A model generated the notes under the pieces. It was not told where the DNA came from. It did no database searches and saw only the letters and a program-made list of their open reading frames with translations. From the NCBI GenBank assembly GCA_945869935.1, contig CAMBSA010000112.1:1-6483 (forward strand): a stretch of 6,483 bases of DNA, given 5' to 3'. Positions 1 through 5,596 of the stretch are shown piece by piece. Positions within the stretch are counted from its first letter, which is position 1. Every line of letters starts with the position of its first letter. Source of the DNA: Bordetella parapertussis (GTDB lineage: Bacteria > Pseudomonadota > Gammaproteobacteria > Burkholderiales > SG8-39). The translations under genes were made by a program, and so were the position numbers.

Positions 1-1118
1 GTGTAGTCCACCATCGTCTCGAAGCCCTTGCGCGTCCAGGTGCCAAGCGCCACCAATCCGAGCGAAATCGCCGCCTGCATGAACATCGCATTGCGCGGCA
101 CGCCCTTCTCGCCATCCCATCGACCTAGCCAGCTGAAGAGCTTCCAGTCGCGACCGAGCGCATAGCTGGTGCGCGCACCCGTGAGGATCGTTGCATTGGC
201 CGACGTGATTGCGGCGACCCCGACCATGATGCTGATCAGCGCGGCGCCGGTCTCGCCCCATGCACGTCCGAGAAGATCCGCCGCAGGAGCGGAGGACTTG
301 GACAGGCCGGTCATGCCCAGCCCCGCCAGGTAGGCAAGGCTCACCAGTATGTAGAGCGCTGCGACGATGGACAGCCCCCAGATCATCGAGCGCACGATGT
401 TGCGGTGGCCGTTCTTGATCTCGGCCGACAGATACGCGGCGTCGTTCCAGCCGCCGTAGGTCAGCAGCACGAACACCATCGCAAGACCGAAGGCACCGGC
501 AGAACCCGATTGCGCGAGCGGCGCGGTCGCCTGCGCATCGGGCGATGAAAAGAAGAACCCGGCGACGATCACCAGGACCAGCCCGAGACATTCGACGATG
601 GTGAGTATGTTCTGCGTCGCCTTGCCGGCGCTGATGCCCACGAGATTGATCGCGGTGAGGATCACGATCAACAGGCCTGCCCAGATCGACGAGGAGTGCT
701 CGCCGAGCGGCAGGATGGCGGTGGCGTAGTCGGCGAACACGAAGGCGAAGATCGCGATCGAACCGCTCGCGATCACCGTCATCCGCGCCCAGGCAAACAG
801 CCGCGCTACGTCGCCACCGAAGGCGCGCTCGAGGAAGTGGTATTCGCCACCCGCGTTCGGATGCGCGGTGGCGAGTTCCGCATAGCACAGGGCGCCGAGT
901 ATCGAAATCGCCGCACCGAGGATCCAGGCGAGCATCATCGTCGCCGCATCGCCGGTGTTGCTCGCAACCAGCGCGGGGAGCTTGAAAATGCCCGCGCCGA
1001 CGACGATGCCGACGACAAGCGCTATCGCATCCTTGAGGTCGAGAACCGGTTCCGGTTCGGGTCTGTGGTGGCCGTGCTGGCCGCTGGTATTTGCTTCCGG
1101 GGAGTTTTTTGTATTCAT
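1..1118 (-). CDS. APC-superfamily amino acid permease, C-terminus cut off by the window edge
   Basis: This is an inner-membrane secondary transporter, probably for an amino acid or related amine. The reading frame is open from an ATG at 1118 down to base 1 (372 complete codons). A stop codon lies six codons upstream of the ATG, so the start is well bounded. After a hydrophilic, His/Pro-rich N-terminus (about 28 residues, with GQHGHH), TM1 carries the unwound-helix motif VVGAGIF (residues 39-45), the APC substrate-binding signature. The TM2-TM3 region has YAELATAHPNAGGEY (79-93), and TM6 and the following loop have TYGGWNDAAYLSAEIKNG (220-237), followed by HRN. These fit the LAT/YfnA-like part of the family. 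About nine transmembrane helices are visible; family members of 450-500 residues have twelve, so roughly 80-130 residues are missing. It lies 83 bp after the dehydrogenase gene on the same strand. The substrate cannot be told from sequence. Confidence 0.9.
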   Translation of the reverse strand, partial: MNTKNSPEANTSGQHGHHRPEPEPVLDLKDAIALVVGIVVGAGIFKLPALVASNTGDAATMMLAWILGAAISILGALCYAELATAHPNAGGEYHFLERAFGGDVARLFAWARMTVIASGSIAIFAFVFADYATAILPLGEHSSSIWAGLLIVILTAINLVGISAGKATQNILTIVECLGLVLVIVAGFFFSSPDAQATAPLAQSGSAGAFGLAMVFVLLTYGGWNDAAYLSAEIKNGHRNIVRSMIWGLSIVAALYILVSLAYLAGLGMTGLSKSSAPAADLLGRAWGETGAALISIMVGVAAITSANATILTGARTSYALGRDWKLFSWLGRWDGEKGVPRNAMFMQAAISLGLVALGTWTRKGFETMVDY

Positions 1119-1201
1119 GATTTGCGGCGCATCCTAGTATGTTCTGTCGAACCGAGGCAAGCGACTTCTGCCGGCACACGGACATCCCGGCTTGCGCCGT
1201 C

Positions 1202-2164
1202 TCAGCCCTTGACGACTTCCGGATTGACGAGATTTTCCGGCTTGCCCGCGGCGAACGCGAGAATGTTGTCGAACGCCGTGCCGAAGAAGGTCTCGTAATT
1301 GCTGCGTTCGACGTAGCCAAGATGAGGCGTCGCCACCACGTTGTCCATCGCAAGCAGGGGATGGGTCGCACCGGGAATCGGCTCGGATTCGTAGACATCG
1401 ACCGCAGCGAAACCCGGGCGTCCCGCCTTCAGCGCCGCCTCGAGTGCACCGTGCTCGACAAGTTCGGCGCGGCTGGTATTCACGATCAGGGCATCGGGCT
1501 TCATCAACGCAAGATCCGCCCCTTTCACGATGCCTCGCGTCTCGGGCAGCAGCCGGATGTGCAGTGAAACCACATCGCATTCCGAAAACAGCCGTTCGCG
1601 GCTCACGAATTCGTAGCCCTCTTTCGAAGCGCGCTCCCGCGCAGCATCCCGACCGTGAACGACGACCTTCATGCCGAAGGCGCGTCCGTATCCCGCCACC
1701 AGCGAACCGATATTCCCCGGCGCATAGATGCCGAGGACAAGGCCGTGCAATGCCCGGCCGAGCGTGGTCTGCCAGCGTCCTTCGCGAAGCCTCCGGTCCT
1801 CCAGCGGAATGTGCCGCATTGCCGACAGCATCAGGCCGAAGGTGAGTTCCGCGGTCGAACGTGCGGAACCGCTGGTGAATCCGACCGCGATGCCGAGCCG
1901 GGTGCAGGCGGCGACATCGAGATTGGCGCCGGGACGCCCGGTCTGCGAGACGAACCTGAGCGACTTCAGACGCTCCAGGATGTCGGCGGTGAGACGGGTC
2001 CGCTCGCGGATCAGCACCACCGCCTCGGCGCCCTGAAGGCGCTCGACCAGCGCCTCCCCGGTCACCGTATCGCGATGAATCACGACCTCGTGGCCCGAGA
2101 CTTTCGAGAAACAGGCAAGCGAACGCACCGCGTCCTGGTAATCATCGAGAACAACAATGCGCAT
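1202..2164 (-). CDS. D-2-hydroxyacid dehydrogenase family protein (NAD(P)-dependent)
   Basis: This is a 320-residue cytoplasmic oxidoreductase of the D-isomer-specific 2-hydroxyacid dehydrogenase family (phosphoglycerate dehydrogenase-like), which interconverts 2-hydroxy acids and 2-oxo acids with a nicotinamide cofactor. Length is normal. The N-terminal catalytic half has SQTGRPGANLDVAAC (73-87), followed by STAELTFGLML (103-113). The Rossmann half starts with LGIYAPGNIGSLVAGYG (144-160). The expected catalytic residues are present: Arg232 in NTSRAELV, Glu261 in DVYESEP and His281 in ATPHLGY. The first glycine of GxGxxG is alanine (A148). The second strand ends in VVVHGRD (167-173), where an Arg precedes the Asp, so NAD versus NADP preference is open. 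The start ATG at 2164 is preceded by a GGGG stretch, only a modest ribosome site. It lies 29 bp after the methyltransferase gene and may be co-transcribed. The family is clear; the substrate is not. Confidence 0.92.
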   Translation of the reverse strand: MRIVVLDDYQDAVRSLACFSKVSGHEVVIHRDTVTGEALVERLQGAEAVVLIRERTRLTADILERLKSLRFVSQTGRPGANLDVAACTRLGIAVGFTSGSARSTAELTFGLMLSAMRHIPLEDRRLREGRWQTTLGRALHGLVLGIYAPGNIGSLVAGYGRAFGMKVVVHGRDAARERASKEGYEFVSRERLFSECDVVSLHIRLLPETRGIVKGADLALMKPDALIVNTSRAELVEHGALEAALKAGRPGFAAVDVYESEPIPGATHPLLAMDNVVATPHLGYVERSNYETFFGTAFDNILAFAAGKPENLVNPEVVKG

Positions 2165-2193
2165 GAACGAAGCCCCGCCCGTGGCCTGGAAAC

Positions 2194-3036
2194 CTACTTC
2201 TTGCTGGCGGAGAACCGGCCTTCGGCGCCGCTGTCGGGACGGAACGCCCCCTCGATCCGGCCGCCGGCAACCGTGCCTTCGAAGTCGCGCTTTACGCCCT
2301 GCTGGTCGATGAACGCGAACCAGATCTTGTCGCCGCGGAGTTTGGGCTCGCGCAGTCCCGCCTTGAGCTTGTCCATGCGGACGGTGCCCTCGATCTTCTG
2401 GAATTTCTGGGTCAGTTCGACCTCATAGCGACTGCCCGCGACCTCAAGCGTCCATGCTCCCTGAACCTTTGCCGGAACAATCCAGTGATACGCACGGCGC
2501 CAGTCGAAATCGCTCACCTCGTCCGGCTCCCAGTCTTCCATCGTGAACTGGTGGGACGAAATGCGCGTGCCGGGCTTCATGTCGAGAAGCTTCGGGCGCA
2601 GCTTGATGTTGAGCGAGGGCAGCAGGTACAGGGTGATGACCGTTGCTTCGGAAAAATCCTCGACGAACACGTCACCGCGGACGAACTCGACCTTGGCCCC
2701 TTCGCGGGCGGCGTTCTTGCGCGAAAGTTCGACCATCTCCGGATTGAACTCGATACCCTTGGCGCGCGCGCCGAACTTCTTCTGCGCCGCGATGACGGTA
2801 CGGCCATCCCCGGAGCCGAGGTCGTAGACGACGTCCCGGGAGGTGACCTGTGCCATGCGCAGCATGCGTTCGACGACTTCGTCAGGCGTGGGCACCCATA
2901 CCACGTCCTTGCCCGGCTGACCGACGGTGGGGGTAAAGTCCTTGCTGCCCGACTGCTGGGCAAATGCAGGGGCCGAGGCGATCAGAACACCTGCGGCAAC
3001 GGCAGCGAGCATCGCCGAGAAAGTAGTGCGAACCAT
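2194..3036 (-). CDS. Exported class I SAM methyltransferase-domain protein, FAM173/ATPSCKMT-like
   Basis: The gene encodes 280 residues from the ATG at 3036. That start is preferred over an ATG 16 codons upstream (3084) because GGAGA lies 4 nt before it, and because the protein then begins directly with a signal peptide: MVR, a hydrophobic core, and a cleavage site at AFA (24-26) before QQSGSK. The core is a class I SAM-methyltransferase fold with PTPDEVVERML (50-60), motif I YDLGSGDGR (71-79), the acidic ribose-binding position Glu96 in GIEFNPEMVEL, RGDVF (120-124), TLYLLPSLNIKLRPKLL (135-151) and SHQFTMEDW (161-169). This order resembles the FAM173/ATPSCKMT protein-lysine methyltransferases and their prokaryotic relatives. 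Residues from about 185 to 280 alternate in a beta-strand manner (TLEVAGSRYEVELTQ, IEGTVRMDK, IEGAFRPDSG) and suggest a small beta domain. It is first in a possible three-gene unit. Target, SAM source outside the cytoplasm and activity are unknown; it may have lost catalysis. Confidence 0.85.
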   Translation of the reverse strand: MVRTTFSAMLAAVAAGVLIASAPAFAQQSGSKDFTPTVGQPGKDVVWVPTPDEVVERMLRMAQVTSRDVVYDLGSGDGRTVIAAQKKFGARAKGIEFNPEMVELSRKNAAREGAKVEFVRGDVFVEDFSEATVITLYLLPSLNIKLRPKLLDMKPGTRISSHQFTMEDWEPDEVSDFDWRRAYHWIVPAKVQGAWTLEVAGSRYEVELTQKFQKIEGTVRMDKLKAGLREPKLRGDKIWFAFIDQQGVKRDFEGTVAGGRIEGAFRPDSGAEGRFSASKK

Positions 3037-3040
3037 CGTG

Positions 3041-3045
3041 TCTCC
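3041..3045 (-). promoter_or_regulatory. Shine-Dalgarno site fixing the methyltransferase start at 3036
   Basis: Read on the minus strand the sequence is GGAGA, 4 nt before the ATG at 3036. It supports the downstream start over the ATG at 3084, which would add a 16-residue N-terminal extension ahead of the signal peptide. The site sits in a 10-bp perfect palindrome (tctccggaga, 3041-3050). Confidence 0.75.
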
Positions 3046-3091
3046 GGAGATCAGTTGGGTTTGAAAAAACGGATCGCGGTGCAATCCGTCC

Positions 3092-3104
3092 GCTGAAATT
3101 CAGC
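3092..3104. repeat. 13-bp palindrome upstream of the methyltransferase gene
   Basis: gctgaa-a-ttcagc is a perfect 6-bp inverted repeat around one base. It directly abuts the second palindrome ccggcgccgg (3104-3113). It lies about 60 bp upstream of the methyltransferase ATG, between that ATG and the weak predicted minus-strand promoter. It could be a repressor operator or part of a leader hairpin; no regulator gene is in the window. Confidence 0.35.
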
Positions 3105-3114
3105 CGGCGCCGGG

Positions 3115-3144
3115 ATGTTATCAGCTTGCGCACAAATCAATGAA
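3115..3144 (-). promoter_or_regulatory. Possible sigma-70-type promoter for the minus-strand unit
   Basis: On the minus strand, TTCATT (3144-3139) and TAACAT (3120-3115) are separated by 18 bp. They match the -35 and -10 consensus at three and four of six positions. Transcription would begin near 3108 and give a leader of about 70 nt. The match is weak; it is offered as the best candidate seen by eye. Confidence 0.22.
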
Positions 3145-3275
3145 CACACGACGGGGCGATTCGAGTCCTCCATTTTCCTGACGTAGCACTGACACCGGAT
3201 CGGACGCAGTCGCACCGATGATCGGAAACGTGCCCGCACCGCACCGGTGCAGATGTCCGTCCCCGTCGCCCCCCT

Positions 3276-3305
3276 TTGCCAAAAGCTCGGCCAATCGGCG
3301 ACAAT
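3276..3305 (+). promoter_or_regulatory. Possible sigma-70-type promoter for dctQM
   Basis: TTGCCA (3276-3281) matches the -35 consensus at five of six positions. GACAAT (3300-3305) matches the -10 consensus at four of six, with 18 bp between them. Transcription would start near 3312, leaving a leader of about 85 nt before the GTG start of dctQ. No sigma-54-type GG-N10-GC element was seen in the same region. Confidence 0.35.
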
Positions 3306-3382
3306 CGAAGAGGTTTGCAGGCGGCGCACCGGCGACCTCCCGAATGAGCACCGGCCAAACCGCATTGCAGAACAGACTATCC

Positions 3383-3387
3383 GGAGG
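3383..3387 (+). promoter_or_regulatory. Shine-Dalgarno site supporting a GTG start for dctQ
   Basis: GGAGG lies 9 nt before the GTG at 3397. The next in-frame ATG (3424) has no such site, and the frame upstream of 3397 shows no family-like sequence, so GTG is the favoured start. Confidence 0.75.
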
Positions 3388-3396
3388 CACCGCACA

Positions 3397-3936
3397 GTGA
3401 AGGCATTACTCGCTTTTTCGCGCATGGTGGATCGCCTGAACGAGCACCTGGGGAAAATCGCCAACTGGCTGGTGCTGCTGTCCTGCGTGGTCAGCGCCGG
3501 GAACGCAATGCTTCGCTACAGCTTCAGCATGAGTTCCAACGCCTGGCTTGAAATCCAGTGGTACATGTTCGGCGCCATGGTGATGCTCGGTGCGTCCTAT
3601 ACGCTGCAGAAAAACGAACATGTCCGCGTCGACGTGCTCTATGGCAGCTTCTCCACGCGCACGCAGCTCTGGATCGACATCCTCGGCGGTTTCCTGTTTC
3701 TTCTGCCAGCGACCATCATCATCGGCTGGATGTCCTGGCCGATGTTCGCCGGCTCCTACCAGATCGGCGAAATGTCCGGAAATGCGGGGGGCTTGTTGCG
3801 CTGGCCGATCAAGATCTTCCTGCCGCTTGGCTTTTTCCTGCTGAGCCTGCAGGGCCTGTCCGAAATCATCAAACGCATCGGTGCGCTCACCGGCGACTGC
3901 CCGGCGCCGATCCACTACGAAAAGCCGCTGCAATGA
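3397..3936 (+). CDS. dctQ: TRAP transporter small permease subunit (DctQ family)
   Basis: This is the small membrane subunit of a tripartite ATP-independent periplasmic transporter. It pairs with DctM in the inner membrane. The product is 179 residues, normal for the family, starting at GTG 3397. Four transmembrane segments are visible, at about residues 20-40, 50-70, 92-113 and 136-158. Family signatures include NAWLEIQWYMFGAMV (48-62), KNEHVRVDVLYG (72-83) between TM2 and TM3, and GEMSGNAGG (124-132) before LRWPIKIFLPLGFFLLSLQG (134-153), followed by LSEIIK. These features resemble the FcbT2-type ('mannitol/chloroaromatic') small subunits. Its TGA stop overlaps the dctM start in an ATGA arrangement, implying translational coupling. 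The substrate is not set by this subunit. Confidence 0.93.
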   Translation: MKALLAFSRMVDRLNEHLGKIANWLVLLSCVVSAGNAMLRYSFSMSSNAWLEIQWYMFGAMVMLGASYTLQKNEHVRVDVLYGSFSTRTQLWIDILGGFLFLLPATIIIGWMSWPMFAGSYQIGEMSGNAGGLLRWPIKIFLPLGFFLLSLQGLSEIIKRIGALTGDCPAPIHYEKPLQ

Positions 3937-5429
3937 TGCTCACCCGCGAAATCATGGCGCCCCTGATGTTCGGGGGACTGGTCGTTTTCCTGCTTATCGG
4001 ATACCCGGTTGCGTTCTCGCTTGCGGCAGTGGGCCTGTTCTTCGGTTTCATCGGCATCGAAATGGGGTTCTTCGAAGTCGCCCTGCTGCAGGCGCTGCCG
4101 GAGCGCGTGTTCGGAATCATGTCGAACGACCTGCTGCTCGCCATCCCGTTTTTCACCTTCATGGGAGCGATCCTCGAGCGCTGCGGACTCGCAGAAGATT
4201 TGCTCGAAGGCACCGGCCAGCTTTTCGGGCCGGTTCGCGGCGGCCTCGCCTACGCGGTGATTCTCGTGGGCGCAGTGCTTGGCGCGATCACCGGGACGGT
4301 CGCCGCGTCGGTGATTGCGATGGGCATGATTTCGCTGCCTGTGATGATGCGCTACGGCTACAACATGCGCCTTGCCACCGGCGTGATCGCGGCCTCGGGC
4401 ACGATCACGCAACTCATCCCGCCCTCGCTGGTGCTGGTCGTCCTTGCCGACCAGCTTGGCCGCTCGGTGGGCGACATGTACGCCGGCGCGATCGGCCCGA
4501 GCATCGTGCAGGTACTGCTGTTCTGCGCCTACATCGCGGTGCTCTCCTGGTTCCGTCCCGAATACATGCCGGCGCTGCCCCCGGAAGCGCGCACCCTGCA
4601 CGGCTGGCCTCTGATCCGCCGCGTGCTGTGGGGGATGATCCCGTCACTGGTTCTGATATTCCTGGTGCTCGGCACCATCATCATGGGACTCGCGACACCG
4701 ACCGAAGGCGGGGCGATGGGCGCGGTCGGCGCAATGGTCCTGGCTGCGATCCACAAGCGCCTGACCTGGGACCTGCTCTGGCAGGGCATGTCCTCGACGA
4801 TGCGGATCACCGCCATGGTCATCTTCATCCTGATCGGATCCACGGTGTTTGGCCTGGTATTCCGCGGCGTGGACGGCGACCTGTGGGTGGAACACCTGCT
4901 GACCGGGCTCCCCGGCGGTGCGGTCGGCTTCCTGATCGTGGTGAACCTTTTCGTGTTCTTCCTCGCGTTCTTCCTCGACTACTTCGAGATCGCCTTCATC
5001 ATCATCCCGCTGCTCGCGCCGGTGGCGACCAAGCTGGGCATCGACCTGATCTGGTTTGGCGTGCTGCTCGGCGCCAACATGCAGACCTCGTTCATGCACC
5101 CCCCGTTCGGATTTGCGCTTTTCTACCTGCGGGGCATCGCCTCGAAGGAGGTGAAGAGCTCGGATATCTACTGGGGGGCGCTCCCCTGGGTGGGGCTGCA
5201 GCTCCTGCTGGTGGCGATCCTGATTTTCTGGCCCGGGCTGGTGACCGGCTTCCTCGACGCACCGTCGAACGTCGATCCGACCAAGGTCGAGATCCAGATC
5301 GAGATCGAACAGCAGATGGACCAGGACGACGTCACGCGCCAGAACGAACGGGATGCGAATGGCGAGAAATCCGACGCGAACGATGCCTCGAATGCGATCG
5401 AGAATGCCTTTAAGCAGCCACAAAAATAG
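3933..5429 (+). CDS. dctM: TRAP transporter large permease subunit (DctM family)
   Basis: This is the large, substrate-translocating membrane subunit of the TRAP importer, which uses an ion gradient (usually sodium) to move an organic acid delivered by the binding protein. It has 498 residues from ATG 3933; a second ATG follows at 3936, so either could be used. No strong Shine-Dalgarno is visible, which fits coupling to dctQ through the ATGA overlap. Hydrophobic helices run through residues 1-440. Conserved landmarks are SNDLLLAIPFFTFMGAILER (64-83), ASGTITQLIPPSLVLVVLAD (154-173), ATPTEGGAMGAVGAM (254-268) and NMQTSFMHPPFGFALFYLRG (382-401). The last two loop motifs fit the FcbT3-like branch. 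Residues from about 441 to 498 form a hydrophilic tail rich in Asp, Glu, Asn and Gln (VEIQIEIEQQMDQDD at 452-466), with no transmembrane segment. The gene ends 117 bp before a strong terminator. Confidence 0.95.
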   Translation: MMLTREIMAPLMFGGLVVFLLIGYPVAFSLAAVGLFFGFIGIEMGFFEVALLQALPERVFGIMSNDLLLAIPFFTFMGAILERCGLAEDLLEGTGQLFGPVRGGLAYAVILVGAVLGAITGTVAASVIAMGMISLPVMMRYGYNMRLATGVIAASGTITQLIPPSLVLVVLADQLGRSVGDMYAGAIGPSIVQVLLFCAYIAVLSWFRPEYMPALPPEARTLHGWPLIRRVLWGMIPSLVLIFLVLGTIIMGLATPTEGGAMGAVGAMVLAAIHKRLTWDLLWQGMSSTMRITAMVIFILIGSTVFGLVFRGVDGDLWVEHLLTGLPGGAVGFLIVVNLFVFFLAFFLDYFEIAFIIIPLLAPVATKLGIDLIWFGVLLGANMQTSFMHPPFGFALFYLRGIASKEVKSSDIYWGALPWVGLQLLLVAILIFWPGLVTGFLDAPSNVDPTKVEIQIEIEQQMDQDDVTRQNERDANGEKSDANDASNAIENAFKQPQK

Positions 5430-5441
5430 GAAATATCTGAA

Positions 5442-5462
5442 CAAGAGGGTATCGCCCCCTTG
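5442..5462. repeat. Small imperfect inverted repeat after dctM
   Basis: caagaggg (5442-5449) and cccccttg (5455-5462) pair with one mismatch around a 5-nt loop. No T-run follows, so it is not a good terminator by itself. It could be a 3'-end stability hairpin or chance. Confidence 0.25.
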
Positions 5463-5546
5463 TATATCCCCCCACTCCAGAGGGATGCCCTGTTCGATTC
5501 GTTGCACCCATTGGGACTTGATCAGAGCTTGCATGGATTCTGCGGT

Positions 5547-5582
5547 CAACAAAAAACCCGGCCTCGGCCGGGTTTTTTGTTG
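5547..5582. terminator. Bidirectional rho-independent terminator
   Basis: The arms caacaaaaaacccggc (5547-5562) and gccgggttttttgttg (5567-5582) are perfectly complementary over 16 bp around a 4-nt loop (ctcg). The GC core is six base pairs. A run of six T follows it on the plus strand, and because the element is symmetric the minus strand has the same run. It therefore can end transcription of dctQM from the left and of the binding-protein gene from the right, lying 14 nt past the latter's stop codon. Confidence 0.93.
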
Positions 5583-5596
5583 GCATCGTTCGGAGT

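Larger units (their letters stand above)
3037..3396. other. Divergent intergenic region between methyltransferase and dctQ
   Basis: This 360-bp stretch has no convincing gene. Open frames crossing it show no recognisable domain and run over the flanking start signals. It must hold the promoters of both transcription units. It contains several short perfect palindromes: tctccggaga (3041-3050), gctgaaattcagc (3092-3104), ccggcgccgg (3104-3113) and gcaccggtgc (3241-3250). It also has the spaced inverted repeat acggat/atccgt (3069-3074 and 3084-3089). Such elements could be regulator sites or 5'-leader hairpins, but short GC-rich palindromes also arise by chance. Confidence 0.6.
5430..5596. other. 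Convergent intergenic region between dctM and the binding-protein gene
   Basis: This 167-bp spacer lies between two genes that end toward each other. It holds the terminator at 5547-5582 and a small hairpin. Open frames that cross it run through the terminator hairpin and are not credible genes. Confidence 0.7.

Noticed and set aside
1170..1191. gccgg/ccggc hairpin between dehydrogenase and permease as a terminator
   Set aside because: The stem is only 5 bp with a long loop and there is no T-run, so it does not support termination.
696..1298. Plus-strand open frame (200 codons) over the permease N-terminus
   Set aside because: It is antisense to a permease with clear APC motifs; its own translation is low-complexity and charged.
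1655..2428. Plus-strand open frame (257 codons) antisense to the dehydrogenase and methyltransferase genes
   Set aside because: It spans the junction of two well-supported minus-strand genes and shows no recognisable motif or ribosome site.
3037..3084. Upstream ATG at 3084 for the methyltransferase gene
   Set aside because: It would put 16 polar residues before the signal peptide; the ATG at 3036 has a much better Shine-Dalgarno.
3121..3390. Small minus-strand open frame (89 codons) in the intergenic region
   Set aside because: It has no recognisable domain, begins with GTG inside the dctQ ribosome site and lies across the likely promoters.
3247..3396. N-terminal extension of dctQ using upstream starts
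   Set aside because: The extra 50 residues show no family resemblance or membrane segment, while the GTG at 3397 has GGAGG at good spacing.
3881..5413. Second long plus-strand frame (510 codons) overlapping dctM
   Set aside because: It is Arg/Pro/His/Gly-rich out-of-frame translation of dctM and has no membrane segments or family motifs.
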